In this document: piece by piece, positions 40,905-51,784 of the stretch
Position numbering within the stretch: position 1 is the first letter of the stretch
Layout of the letters: every line of letters begins with the position of its first letter
Assembly: GCF_006546935.1 (NCBI RefSeq)
Contig: NZ_SMDN01000003.1
Location: 16,321-80,320 of the forward strand
Length of the DNA: 64,000 nucleotides
Direction of reading: 5' to 3'
From: Mycoplasmopsis mucosicanis
GTDB taxonomy: Bacteria > Bacillota_I > Bacilli_A > Mycoplasmatales > Metamycoplasmataceae
The notes under the pieces: generated by a model
What the model was told of the DNA's origin: nothing
What the model saw: the letters and a program-made list of their open reading frames with translations, nothing else
The model's database searches: none
Position numbers and translations under genes: made by a program

Positions 40905-41571
40905 CAGCTTTTACCTTGATTTTTCTTATTATTTCTTCAACAACTTCTTCAAATGACATGTGTGTGCAATCAATAACTTGTGCATCTTCAACAATTTTTA
41001 AGGGGTCATTTTTTCTTGATGAATCTCGGAGGTCTCGTGCTTCAACATCGGCTAAAACTTCATAAAAATCAGTGTTATATCCAAGTTCTAAGTTTTGTAA
41101 AATTCTTCTTCTTGCTCTTTCAGGAGCACTAGCAGTCAAATATATTTTCAACTCTGCATAAGGCATAATTCGATAAGTTGTGTCTCGGCCATCCATAATG
41201 TAACCTTTATTTGCTTTGGTGATTTTTTGAACAAAATCAACAACATATTGACGAACTTTTTTATAAACAGCAATGTTTGAAGAAATTTTTGAGATAATGT
41301 CTGCACGAATTAGCGATGTAATGTCTTTGTTTTTGAGATAAATTTTTTGCTGATTATCAAGATGAATTTGCAAAAATTCATCATTTAATATTTTATTGAC
41401 CTCTAACTCATTTTCATAATCAATTCCTAATTCATTGACCACATATGCAATAGCTCGATATACACTTCCCGAACTTATAAAAGTGTAATTTATTCGTCTA
41501 GCTACTTCTTGTGAGACTGTTGATTTTCCTGCACCTGAAGGTCCATCAATTGCGACATTTATCTTTTTCAT
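40894..41571 (-). CDS. cmk: Cytidylate kinase
   Basis: 225 aa NMP kinase. [20 protein letters not shown] is the P-loop, [10 protein letters not shown] the CMP-binding part, and [20 protein letters not shown] contains the MDGRD motif. [16 protein letters not shown] is the lid. It phosphorylates CMP and dCMP. Start ATG 41571. In Firmicutes and Mollicutes cmk-der is a common pair, and here they overlap. Confidence 0.93.
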   Translation of the reverse strand: MKKINVAIDGPSGAGKSTVSQEVARRINYTFISSGSVYRAIAYVVNELGIDYENELEVNKILNDEFLQIHLDNQQKIYLKNKDITSLIRADIISKISSNIAVYKKVRQYVVDFVQKITKANKGYIMDGRDTTYRIMPYAELKIYLTASAPERARRRILQNLELGYNTDFYEVLADVEARDLRDSSRKNDPLKIVEDAQVIDCTHMSFEEVVEEIIRKIKVKADEK

Positions 41572-41585
41572 ATTACCCCTTAATT

Positions 41586-42056
41586 TTAGAATTTTACTTT
41601 ATTAATTACTATTTCAGATGTTTCAGAAAGAGTTAATGTATCTTCTGAATTGAATCTAGAGTCTAAACCTAAATCAATATTATTGTTGTATTGCATTTCG
41701 ATTGCATTTTCTTCTATTAATTTTGATAGCGTTTTGTGCTGAAATGAAATTGATTTAAAAAAATTTTTTCCTTTTGTTTGCGTCATAAAGTTGAGAGCAT
41801 CGAACGAATTTTTGAGAGAAATTCAATAATTTTTATTCAAAAATGATTGTTTATGAACTTTATCAAAATTAAATTCGGGTGCTGATACTTCATCAAAAAA
41901 TGATTCAAAATTTGCATTTGGTTTTAACTTCATAAAGTCAACAACATCATTCTCAAGTTCTTTGTTTGCTTTTAAAAGAGAGTTAAATAAACTTTTGGAA
42001 TCATAACCTTTATTTGGAAATATTTCATCAATATTCAAAACATTTTTTCGCTTCAT
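41586..42056 (-). CDS. Hypothetical protein
   Basis: 156 aa, soluble, no signal peptide or recognised domain. It is rich in Asn, Lys, Phe and Ser, with predicted helices in the N-terminal half (SLFNSLLKANKELENDVVDF) and beta strands near the end (EDTLTLSETSEIVINKVKF). It is followed by cmk after 14 bases and preceded by the dnaJ terminator, so it is likely the first gene of the hyp-cmk-der unit. Single internal TGA Trp codon near residue 79. No function is proposed. Confidence 0.7.
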
Positions 42057-42090
42057 TATTTAATTATATAAATATATTTAAATTTAAATA

Positions 42091-42115
42091 AAAAATGCCT
42101 ATAAAGGCATTATTT
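42091..42115 (-). terminator. Terminator after dnaJ
   Basis: On the minus strand AATGCC-TTTAT-AGGCATT followed by TTTTATTT, overlapping the dnaJ stop. Confidence 0.75.
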
Positions 42116-43198
42116 AAATTGTTTTATGAAATCATAATTTGTTGTGTCTTTGTATTCTTCAAGATTTTTTGATAATTTAGACATATCTGAATTTGATAAA
42201 TTAGGGATTACAACTTTTAAAATTATTTTTAAATCACCACTTCGACCACTTCTTCGAACACCTTTGTTGCTCAAAACTAATGTTTTACCGTTTTGGTAGC
42301 TTCTTCTTAATTTAATTGTTTCATTTCCATAAGGTGTAGGCACAATCACTTCTTTTTCACAAATAATATCAATAAATGAGACTGGATATTCTAGAAAAAT
42401 TGTTAATCCATCACGTTGGAAATGTGAGTGAGGTTTAACATTAAGTTCGATGTATAAATCACCTGATGCTCCACCATTAGTTCCTTTAGCTCCATAACCA
42501 GTGATTTTGATTCTATCTCCAGTTTCGCTTCCTGGTTGAACATTAAATGTGATAACTTTTTGTTTTTTGACGTAAATTTGGCCCTTACATGTCTTACATT
42601 TGTTTTTAATTACTTGACCTTTTCCTTGACAATTATTACATGTTGTTGCAGTATTTATAACACCAAAAGGTGTTCTTTGTTGAACGTTTGTTTGTCCGCT
42701 TCCTCTACATTGATTACAAGTAATAATATCTGACTCTGATGCAGCTCCAGTTCCTTCACAATCTGAACATGCTTCTCATTTTTCAAGATTTTGTTTAATT
42801 TCATCACCCTTGATTGCTTGCTCAAAAGTGATGTTGATTTTGTACAACAAGTCATCACCACGTCGCGGTTTTGTACTTCTTGAACTGCTAAATCCACCAA
42901 ATCCACTAAAGATATTGCTAAAGATATCTCCAAAACCGCCAAAGCCACCTTCAAAATCACCAAAATTAAAGCCTTGAGATCCTTCTTCAGATCCAAACTG
43001 GTCATAATTTGCTCTTTTTTGCTTGTCGCTTAAAACATCGTATGCTTGATTTAGCTCCTGCATTTTTTGATCACTTGTGCCGTCTTTTAGTTTGTCAGGG
43101 TGATATTTCATTGCTAGCTTTCTATAAGCAGCTTTTATTTCTTTGTCAGTAGCGTCGCGCGATACACCTAAAATTTCATAATAATCTTTTTTACTCAT
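42110..43198 (-). CDS. dnaJ: Molecular chaperone DnaJ (Hsp40)
   Basis: 362 aa. The J-domain is [20 protein letters not shown] with the HPDK motif (YHPDKLKD). A Gly/Phe region ([19 protein letters not shown]) precedes the zinc module with four CxxCxGxx repeats ([32 protein letters not shown]). C-terminal substrate-binding domains follow. Type I DnaJ partner of DnaK. A CIRCE element lies 10-37 nt upstream, so HrcA control is expected. ATG 43198 (MSKKDYYE), without a clear RBS. Confidence 0.95.
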
Positions 43199-43208
43199 AA
43201 TAAATATT

Positions 43209-43235
43209 TTAGCACAAAACATATTAGAGTGCTAA
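43209..43235 (-). promoter_or_regulatory. CIRCE operator of dnaJ
   Basis: TTAGCACAA-N9-GAGTGCTAA on the plus strand: the consensus is TTAGCACTC-N9-GAGTGCTAA. The right arm is perfect, the left arm is 7 of 9, and the 9-nt spacer is exact. It lies between a TATA-type -10 region and the dnaJ ATG. HrcA should bind here. Confidence 0.85.
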
Positions 43236-43269
43236 TATAAAATTATAATATTTTAATGTGATAATTTTG

Positions 43270-43304
43270 ACCAAAAGTACTCATAAACGTGTAAATAAGT
43301 AAAA
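43270..43304. repeat. Dispersed intergenic palindrome, partly eroded
   Basis: ACCAAAAGTACTCATAAACG then TGTAAATAAGTAAAA. The left arm is complete; the right arm has lost its GGT. Between the CIRCE region and the YihY stop. Confidence 0.65.
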
Positions 43305-44363
43305 TTACACCTTAATGATTCAGAAATTTCTTTTGGCTGTTGTGTATGAAGAATAATAAGTTTTGTAATATGCCTCGTTAATTATAATGCCTAGAAAAAT
43401 GAAATATGATAGCGAAGATACAAACAAAGCTAAATAAATAAAAGCACCTACAATACCATAGTTTTTATAATAATTTCCATTAGAAATCAAATGACCAAAA
43501 ACACTAATAAAAACTAAATTAGGTAGAGTTGTGATTAAAACACCTGGTAATACTGAAGTGAGTGGATTTTTAAAACTTGGAGTAAGTTTATATATCAATA
43601 TAAATCCAATGTATAAAAATATAAACAAATATATATCAAAAGATATGTAGAAGAAAATATTCTTACCTGTATTGGTGCTTATTTTAGGATTAATATAATT
43701 AAAAAATGATACATAAAATAAAGCCATTATAAAAATATATAAACTGATACCTATAACAATAAAAAAACCTCGTAGTCTATTTAAAAAGAAATTTCCTAAG
43801 GATTCGTGTTTATAAACATAATTTTGCAAGTAAATAAATCGTCCTCAACCACTTGAGCCAATTCAAGTTGAAGTAATTAACAAAAACGCGATTGCAGTGT
43901 AGTTTGCACTTTTCGAAAAACCTGTTTTAAAGTTTAAACTTAGGACATTTTCAGCTCCAGGGATAATTCTGTGCATAATTTCATTTATGAATGTTTTGCT
44001 AAACGTCTCGGGCAATAGATTCATTAAAAAAACAACAATTGTAAGTATTGGCACAAATGAAATTAGGAAATAAAATGCGAGTGATATAGAAACAAAAACT
44101 GAGTCCTTTGCATTGAATTTTGAGTATGTTCGGTCAATTAGTTCATCTGTTTTACTCTTGTTTTGTCATACTGCACGGGGTGTTGAGATAAGCAAAATAA
44201 TTCGAATAAAAAACTTGATGACTTTTTCATAAATTCATCAATCATTGTTTTCGTTTGGAATAACACTCTTGCTTATTGAAGATTTTCGAATAGCTTTTCT
44301 GTAAGCTTTATTCATTTTTTTGATTTTTAAGCCAGTGTAGATATGTTCAGATTTTTTGTCCAT
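43305..44363 (-). CDS. YihY/BrkB-family membrane protein
   Basis: 352 aa. A basic cytoplasmic N-terminus (KIKKMNKAYRKAIRK) leads to about six hydrophobic helices: VFVSISLAFYFLISFVPILT, TIVVFLMNLLPETF, NYTAIAFLLITSTWIGSSGW, GFFIVIGISLYIFIMALFY, NIFFYISFDIYLFIFLYIGF and YGIVGAFIYLALFVSSLSY. The order and the spacing of TSTWIGSSGWGRF and PGVLITTLPN fit YihY (formerly called RNase BN). The biological role is unclear. Several TGA Trp codons. Confidence 0.83.
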
Positions 44364-44403
44364 CTAATAAAATGATATATAAAATATACAAAATTATTAA
44401 TAA

Positions 44404-45687
44404 TTAAGTAAATGTAACTTCACTAATCACAATTCATGTTGGTATAAAAATTATTGATGCAAGTGTTGAAAGCGCAGAAGCGCGAGCAGTGAAATGCGGT
44501 GCTTGATTATGTGAAAGTGAAAGCGATGTTGGTACTGCACCAGGTGGAGTTGAAAAGATAACGACAATTGAAAGACCTGTGATTTTATCAATATGACCAG
44601 AATTATTTAACGCCTTTAAAATACCTAAGATTATTGCAGGCATTACAATAATTTTTATTATTGTATAAATTCATGCTCATTTGTCTGAAAAAACATGTTT
44701 AAGTTTGCTTTCGCCCATTTTCATTCCAACACTAAACCAGACAATTGGAGTACAAATAGCAGCAATCATATTGGCTACATTGAAAACAAATGGAATTGTT
44801 GTTGAAAAATTCATATAACCACTAGGAGCAAGATTAGTTTTTGTATAGAGGTTCTGAGCAAAGTTATAAATATATCTTTCATTGTTTTGGTCTATATAGA
44901 TACGTTGAAACCATAAGCCATAATTTGCGTATTTTTCGACAACAATTTCACCATTTTGTGTTGCTATATTAATTGGTTTATTAAGCATTACTTCATGTGC
45001 ACCTAAAGATGGAATGAGTTGCAATAGTCACAAAACAAAACCAAAAAAAGTAATTAAAAGTGTAGGATTTGTCAGCATTACTTTCATATTTTTCTTGAAA
45101 TTTTGCTTACTTGATTTCATACCAGTTAGCACTATAAAACCATATGTATAAAGAAAAATACGTTGAGGAAAATTATAAATGCTAGCACTAATTATTGCAT
45201 TTGATTGATGCGGCGTACCTTTATAAAATTCAGCTAAAACCGGAAGTCCAAATGTTGTAGTCATACCGAAAACCAGTAGCATAAACATTACCATAACTCT
45301 TTGTTGCGGAATATCGCCATCTGTTTTTGCTGAAAGAGTACCTAATACAGAGTTTGAGTTAGCATTCTTTATAAATGCTGGTATTTTGTGTTGAAATTTT
45401 GATCAAATTCAAGCCAAAAAACACAAGACACCATGCATTACAAAGGAAATAAGTATTATTCATGCTTGTTGCTTAAGCAATTCAATTGTCATAGAAGACA
45501 TAAATCCTCTAAAAGCAATAGCAGGTAAGGAAACTTCGAGAACAAGTTTACTAAATGCTGGTATTCATGTCTTGTTGAAGATTCTTTTCTTAACGAATAA
45601 AAAACCTAAACTGATCAATAAAATGCTTGCTACACATATACCAATTAAATTTGAATTTGTTATTGTAGCCTTAAAAACACTACTCAT
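44404..45687 (-). CDS. AEC-family transporter (auxin efflux/malate permease type)
   Basis: 427 aa, about ten membrane helices. SNLIGICVASILLISLGFLF near the start, then FSKLVLEVSLPAIAFRGFMS, the classical AEC N-terminal sequence (..KLVLxxxLPAxxF). The C-terminus has NVANMIAAICTPIVWFSVGM and MPAIILGILKAL plus IVVIFSTPPGAVPTSLSLSH. A long extracytoplasmic insertion (residues 260-320, KPINIATQNGEIVVEKYANY) is unusual. Members export or import organic acids; substrate unknown. ATG 45687. Confidence 0.85.
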
Positions 45688-45731
45688 AAATTTAATTTTA
45701 CATTTTTTTGATTTATTAACTCATAAATTTC

Positions 45732-45765
45732 CCAAATATACTCAAAAATGTGTATATTTGTAAAT
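45732..45765. repeat. Dispersed intergenic palindrome
   Basis: CCAAATATACTCAAAAATGT followed by GTATATTTGTAAA: mirrored TTTACAAATATAC / GTATATTTG arms. Between the AEC transporter start and the rpiB stop. Confidence 0.7.
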
Positions 45766-45788
45766 TTTTTCTCTTTTTTTTATAAAAA

Positions 45789-45814
45789 AAACTTGCAATA
45801 TGTTTTGCAAGTTT
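45789..45814 (-). terminator. Terminator after rpiB
   Basis: AAACTTGCAA pairs with TTGCAAGTTT; on the minus strand a T8 run follows. Confidence 0.8.
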
Positions 45815-45827
45815 ATTGATTAATTTA

Positions 45828-46277
45828 TTATTCGTTTAAATTTTCTATGTCATCAATTCGTTCTTGGTGTCTGCCGCCCTCATAATCAGTTTTAATATAT
45901 TCATCAAGCATTTTTTCCGCTTCTTTTTCACTTAATTGACGACCACCAAAAACTAACACATTTGCATTATTATGTTGTTTTGCTAATTTTGCATCTTCAA
46001 CACTTGTTACTCTTGCAGCACGAATTCCGTGATGACGATTGAGAGCATAAGAAATTCCTAACCCCGTACCACATAAACCGATTCCAAAACATACATTATT
46101 AGATTTTATATAGTTAGCCAATTTATGTCCTTGAAGTGAATAAGATACTTTTTGAGCGTCGTTTTCAGGACCTAAATCAACAGCCTCATAACCTAATTTT
46201 TTAACGTAGTCAACCAGTTTATTTTTTAAATCTACTGCAGCATGATCGCTTGCTAGTGCAACTATTTTTTTATCCAT
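45828..46277 (-). CDS. rpiB: Ribose-5-phosphate isomerase B
   Basis: 149 aa RpiB/LacAB. IVALASDHAAVDLKNKLVDY is the N-terminus, GIGLCGTGLGISYALNRHHG includes the catalytic Cys loop, and the C-terminal EGGRHQERIDDIENLNE is conserved. It interconverts ribose-5-phosphate and ribulose-5-phosphate in the pentose phosphate pathway. The AGAAATT RBS precedes the ATG. It stands alone between a terminator and the exporter. Confidence 0.93.
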   Translation of the reverse strand: MDKKIVALASDHAAVDLKNKLVDYVKKLGYEAVDLGPENDAQKVSYSLQGHKLANYIKSNNVCFGIGLCGTGLGISYALNRHHGIRAARVTSVEDAKLAKQHNNANVLVFGGRQLSEKEAEKMLDEYIKTDYEGGRHQERIDDIENLNE

Positions 46278-46512
46278 AATTTCTCCTTATTGATAATTAT
46301 ATTAAAGCTACTAAAACTCAATACATTTATTTGAGCAAATATCTAAAAAATATTATCTATAAAACCTTAATTTGAGTGAATATGATCCTTTAAAATAGAT
46401 TTGTTTCTTTACTCGAATTATTTGCAAGCCTTTAAATGTTGTCTTTTTGATACAAAAATGCTAATTTTTTCCTTTTTTATGCTTTGTGAAGCAAAAAAGT
46501 CAAAAAGAAGTT

Positions 46513-48573
46513 ATGAAAATAACAAAACAACACGATATAAAAGACTGCGGCCTCCACGTAATGCAATTTTTTGTTAAAAAATACACAAAAAATGATGTTT
46601 CACTGTCTTATCTTAAGTTAAAAGCAAATTATGGAAAGGATGGAATAAGTCTTGCAGGTTTAAAAGATATTGCAAGTGAATTTAATCTAGTTTTTGATAC
46701 ATACAAAGTTGAAATTAACAATCTATTTAGCATTGCAAAGGTTGATTTTCCATTAGTTTGCTTAATTAAAGAAGAAGGTTTGCAACACTATTTAATCCTT
46801 GAAAAAATACACAGAGATGTATTTTATTTTCAAGACTCTCGAGTTGGAACAAGCATAAAAATCCATAGAGATCAATTTGAAAAAATATTTACTGGCTACA
46901 TAAGTTTTGTGTATTTAGATGAAAATAAAGTGATAAAAAATGAACAATTTGTTATTGATAACAAACTTAAATCACTCATAAATATTGATTCAACATCGTT
47001 TGTGTTGATTATTTCTGCATTGCTCTCAACTCTTTTAGCTTTTGGATCAACATTTTTTATCAAATTAGTTTTCGATTTTGTGATTCCAAATAATTTACTA
47101 AAGACTCATATTATTCTTTTTGTTGCTTTTTTGTGAGTAAATTTCGTGCGTTTTAGCAATAATTTTTTCAAAAATACGCTTACTAAAAAACTAAGTAATA
47201 AAACTGAAATTGCAATTAAGGATGCATTTTTTAGAAAAATTCAATCAGTTTCGCTAGATGAATTAAATAGGTTGGATAGGAATGAAATACTGAAGAGATT
47301 GAGTTATATATCAATGGTTGCTGATTTTCAATCAACATTTCTTTACATTTTTTGATCTGAACTAGTTGCATTAATGATCTCAACAATGCTGCTTATATGA
47401 ATTAGTTATCAATTATTTCTAATGATTTTGTGTGTAAGTGTGTTAAGTTTTTTAATTAAGTTAGTCTTTAACTATTTTGTTGAGAAAAAGTATGCTGAAT
47501 ATTTAAATAAAGCTCACGTTTTTTCACTAAATGAATTGGAAAACGTATATTCATTGAACAGTTTTAGAACAAAAAATGAGGTAAATTACAAAGAACTTAT
47601 AAGACAAAAGTCAATGCTAGAATATAAGGCAATTGACTATACTTTAAATAATAAAAATAATTTAAGTCTTTTTGTTACTGACTTAGTTATAGGTAATTTA
47701 GGCTTAATTACAGTATTTATTGGTGTTTTTCTAATATTAAAAAATCAAATAAGCATAGGTGAGGTTGTTTTGGTTTTAACTGCATCGAATTATTTTACTC
47801 AACCTATAAGTTCATTAAGCGGACTGATAGCATCAAAAAAAATTATTGACAAGCATGTTGATATGTTGAATTTTGTTTTTTGTCTTAATACTCATGAGTT
47901 AAATGACAAAGGAATTGTAATAGAAAAAATAAATAATATATGTCTCAATGATATTGATTTTGGTTATGACAAAAGCAATCCAGTAATCAAGATTAAAGGG
48001 TTAATGCTTGACTCAAACACACAGATATTTGGTAAAAATGGCAGTGGTAAAAGTACTCTATTAAATTTACTAAATTACACATATTTCAGTACTAGAGGGA
48101 AAATTTATATCAATGAAAATGAGTCAGAATTCATTAATAATTCAGAACTTAAAAATTCTACTTTATTGATAAATCCACATGTATTTGTCCAAACTGGTAC
48201 AGTTTATGACTATTTAACTTGTGGTAAAAATGAACTTGCTAATATTCTTCTTGAAAATGTGCAAAGATACAAACTCGATAAAGTGATGGAAGAAATGAAC
48301 ATTAATTTTAATTCGTATTCAAGAGACAATGGACAAAATTTTTCTGCAGGTCAAAGACAGTTGATAATTCTCTTGAAGTTGTTTACTAAAAAGTACAAAC
48401 TCATTCTTTTAGATGAAGCATTTGAAAATCTTGAAACACGCGTCTTCAATAAGATAAAAGAAAAAATTAAAGAATTTCAAAGTGATGCTATGTTTATTGA
48501 AATTAGTCACAGTAGAAAATATATTTATAACAATAAAGGAGTAGATTTTGACAAAGTTAACCAGGCCAACTAA
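46513..48573 (+). CDS. C39 peptidase-containing ABC exporter (bacteriocin/peptide secretion type)
   Basis: 686 aa. The N-terminal C39 peptidase has the catalytic Cys in QHDIKDCGLHVMQFF, His in LQHYLILEK and Asp in FQDSRVG. About six membrane helices follow (LIISALLSTLLAFGSTFFIK; LVALMISTMLLIWISYQLF; LVIGNLGLITVFIGVFLIL). The ABC domain has Walker A FGKNGSGKSTLL, signature NFSAGQRQLIILL and Walker B LILLDEAFENLE. Such exporters remove double-Gly leaders while exporting peptides. No cargo ORF was found nearby. ATG 46513 has RBS AAGAAG; an in-frame GTG at 46486 is an alternative. Coupled to the 48548 gene by a 26-bp overlap. Confidence 0.88.
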
Positions 48574-48934
48574 AACAATGTGAGTTCTTTTTGCATTATT
48601 GATTATTTTTTCAGTTCTTCTAGCTTATTTTGTATTGAGTTTCAAGATAGAAAAGACAATAAAAGTGCAATTTTTCATCAATGATAAGAGAGAATTAGTG
48701 CTTATTGCACCCGAAAAAACGTTGTTTTTTCTTGAAAAAAATAAACAGGTTAATGTGAATTATTCAGACAGATTTTATATGCTAAAAATATTTAAAATCC
48801 AAAAAATCAATGAAAATGTGTTAGTTAGTTTTTATAAAATACCACCAGAAATGAAACTAGTTCCAAATACTCATATTGATGGTTCGCTTTTTTATGAGAA
48901 GACAAGTGTATTGAAGGCTCTGTTTCCATATTAA
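48548..48934 (+). CDS. Small membrane accessory protein of the C39 exporter
   Basis: 128 aa. A TTG at 48548, with AAAGGAG at the right distance, gives a basic N-terminus (MTKLTRPTKT), one helix (MWVLFALLIIFSVLLAYFVL) and a beta-rich extracytoplasmic part (FFINDKRELVLIAPEKTLFF; MLKIFKIQKINENVLVSFYK). ATG 48578 would remove ten residues. The topology and position recall the bacteriocin secretion accessory (HlyD/LcnD-like) but it is much shorter. It overlaps the exporter gene and is probably its partner. Family not recognised. Confidence 0.65.
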
Positions 48935-48991
48935 TTAAATATATAAATATTCATTGTATAAATTATAAATATTTAATAATATAATAATCAT

Positions 48992-49453
48992 ATGATTGAA
49001 ATAAACATTGATATCCAAAATGGAGCTTCTTTCAAATTCGAAGAAGAATTTAAACAAATTTTAAGTAATTTATGCAACTATTTTAATTTAACAAACAAGC
49101 AGGTTATCTTGGATGTTTCAATTGTGAATAACAAAAAAATCCAGAAATTAAATAAAGAATACAGAGGTAAGGATTATCCAACTGACATATTAAGTTTTGA
49201 CTTTGGTGGCAGTGAAGATTTTGAAAATTTGCCTTTTCTTCACATAGGTGAGTTAGTGATAAGTCACCAAAAAGTTGAGCAACAAGCGAATGAATTTAAT
49301 CATTCAATTCGACGAGAGTACTGTTATTTGTTTGCTCACGGTTTAGTTCATTTAATGGGTTATGACCATGAAAGTGAAGAAGATAAGGCTCAAATGGACA
49401 AAATTGTTGATGATATATTTTTACCTTTGAATATAACTAGAGAGGGAGATTAA
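48992..49453 (+). CDS. ybeY: rRNA maturation factor YbeY
   Basis: 153 aa. AHGLVHLMGYDH is the HGxxHxxGxDH zinc site. LNKEYRGKDYPTDILSFDF and HIGELVISHQKVEQQA are conserved. It is an endoribonuclease-like factor for 16S 3'-end processing and 70S quality control. TATAAT at 48980-48985 is seven bases before the ATG and no Shine-Dalgarno exists, consistent with a leaderless start of the ybeY-cdd-era-pepP operon. Confidence 0.93.
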   Translation: MIEINIDIQNGASFKFEEEFKQILSNLCNYFNLTNKQVILDVSIVNNKKIQKLNKEYRGKDYPTDILSFDFGGSEDFENLPFLHIGELVISHQKVEQQANEFNHSIRREYCYLFAHGLVHLMGYDHESEEDKAQMDKIVDDIFLPLNITREGD

Positions 49454-49454
49454 C

Positions 49455-49847
49455 ATGCAAATAGAAAAATTACGTGATTTATTAAAATATTCATATTGTC
49501 CTTGATCACATTTTAAAGTTGCAGCAATAGCAATTGATGAACAAGGACGTGAGTGACCTGGTGTCAATGTTGAAAATGCAGCATTTCCATCAGGACTTTG
49601 TGCTGAAAGATCAGCATTATTTGGTTCAGTAGCTCATGGTGCAAAAGTAGGAACTTTTAAAGAAATTCATATTATTTCTTCATCAGAAAATGTTGTTTCA
49701 CCTTGTGCAGGTTGTAGACAAGTAATTACTGAATTTATGCCTGATGACGCAACAATTTACTTATACTCAAACTCAGGTGACAAAGTTGAAAAATTCAGTG
49801 TTCTTCAAATGGTTCCAAAACCAATTAGAAGTGAGCAAATTAAGTAA
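49455..49847 (+). CDS. cdd: Cytidine deaminase
   Basis: 130 aa. VNVENAAFPSGLCAERSALF has the catalytic Glu and first zinc Cys (CAE), and SPCAGCRQVITEF provides the other two Cys ligands (PCxxC). It deaminates cytidine and deoxycytidine. It starts one base after ybeY's stop and overlaps era's ATG (TAATG). Start ATG 49455 has an upstream GAGGGAG RBS. Confidence 0.92.
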
Positions 49848-50716
49848 TGAAGGCAAGTATTGTAACAATTATTGGTAGACCAAATGTTGGTAAATCATCA
49901 TTGATGAATGCAATTATAAATTATGATCTTGCGATAGTTTCAAACATTCCACAAACAACAAGAGACCAAATAAGCGGTGTGTATAATGAACCTGGCTATC
50001 AAATTGTTTTTGTTGATACACCAGGAATTCATAAACCATTAAATAAGTTAGGTGAGACATTAAATAAAAATGCTTACGATGCATTGAGCGAAATAGATTG
50101 TGTGTTATTTTTATCTCCACTAAATGAACAAATTGGTGCAGGCGATAGAGCTATTTTGGAAAAAATTCAGAATCAAGAAAATAAGATTGCTATTATTTCA
50201 AAAATTGATTTAGCTCAAAAACCAGAAGATGTTGCGCTTAAGATTGAAGAACTTAAGAAATGTGGCTTTGATAAAATTTTAAGTGTTTCAACACAAAATG
50301 AAAAATCTATCAAAATGCTCATTGAAGAGTTAAAAAAATACACAACTGAAGGCGAACCCTACTACAGCGAAGATAACATCACTGATAAATCAATGCGTTT
50401 TATTGCTAAAGAAATTATTAGAGTTTCAGCAATGAACTTATTACGAGAGGAGTTACCTCACTCGATAGCCGTAGAAGTTAATGAATTTATTGAAGAAGAA
50501 GAGAAAATTTCAATAAATTCAATAATTTATGTTAAAAAAAATTCACAAAAAGGAATGGTTATTGGTAAGAATGCTCAAAAAATCAAACAAATTGGTATTA
50601 ATGCAAGAAAACAGATGATGAATCTTTTTGGTGTAAATGTGGATTTAAGACTAAAAGTTAAGGTTGCTGATAAATGAATAAATGATGCTAAATACCTTAA
50701 GAAATTTGGATATTAG
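49847..50716 (+). CDS. era: GTPase Era
   Basis: 289 aa. TIIGRPNVGKSSLMNAI is the P-loop, QTTRDQISG the switch I, VDTPGIHK the DxxG and SKID the NKxD. The C-terminal KH domain (KKNSQKGMVIGKNAQKIKQI) binds the 3' end of 16S rRNA. It functions in small-subunit assembly and is adjacent to ybeY, which acts on the same rRNA end. The stop overlaps an AGGAGG that serves pepP. Confidence 0.94.
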
Positions 50717-50724
50717 GAGGCAAA

Positions 50725-51780
50725 ATGAATAGAAAATATTTAGATAAAATGTTTGCAGAACACAAAGTTGATGCACTTGTTTCTGAAGCTGCTCAAACTA
50801 GATTGTGATATGCTGGTGTACAAACCTCAGATGGTTATATTGTTATTGAACAGAATGAAGCACACCTATTTGTTGATGGTAGATATATTGAATATGCTAC
50901 TGCAAATGCAAAAAATGTGACAATTCACTTATTGCAAGGAACTGCTTTAAAAGATTTCTTTGCTGAAAAAAAATATAAAAAAGTTGCATTTGAAAAAGAT
51001 TATTTAAAAATTCAAACCTACGAATATTTGAAATCGCTTATTCAACCACAAGAAGAAGTTATGATTTTAGGTCAAGAGCTTCGAATTTTAAAATCTCAAG
51101 AAGAGATCAATATAATGCAAGACACTGTTGACAAATCATTAAAAGCATTATGACAACTTAAACGTTGAATTACACCTGGCTTTACTGAAAAACAAGTAGC
51201 GCATAAATTGAATTATCTTCTAAAACAAAGTGGTGCTGATAAAGAAAGTTTCGATGAAATTGTTGCTAGTGGTCCTTCTGCTGCTGAACCTCACCATCAT
51301 CCAACTGATAGAAAAATTGAAGCAGGTGAGCTTCTTAAAATTGACTTTGGAGCTCTATACAAAGGTTATTCAGCAGACATCACAAGAACATTTATTCTAT
51401 GAGATGAAAGAGGTAATGACACACCTAAAGATCCTAAATCAAAAGAAATTTTAGAAATTGTTGAAGCAGCCGCTAAAGCAGGTCGAGATGCTGTTAGACC
51501 TGGAATAATGGCTAGCGAAATTGATAAAATTTGTCGAGATTACATTGAAAAAGCAGGCTATGGACAATATTTTGTTCATGGTACTGGTCATGGTTTAGGT
51601 ATTGATGTTCATGAATTGCCATATGTAAGTAGCAAAGCAAAAGACTATATGCTTGAACCAGGTATGGTTATTACAGTTGAACCAGGAATTTATATCGAAG
51701 GTTTTGGTGGTGCAAGACGTGAAGACGATGTTTTAGTTACTGAAACTGGTCGATATGTGTTCTCTGACCCTGAAGAATAA
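50725..51780 (+). CDS. pepP: Xaa-Pro aminopeptidase (M24 family)
   Basis: 351 aa. The M24 metal site: ELLKIDFGALYKGYSADITR (two Asp), FVHGTGHGLGIDVHELPYV (His), TVEPGIY (Glu) and GGARREDDVLVTETG (Glu). The N-terminal creatinase-like domain is degenerate and short, as in the small Mollicute enzymes. It removes N-terminal residues before proline, useful in an amino acid scavenger. The strong AGGAGG lies within the era stop region. ATG 50725. Confidence 0.9.
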
Positions 51781-51784
51781 AATA

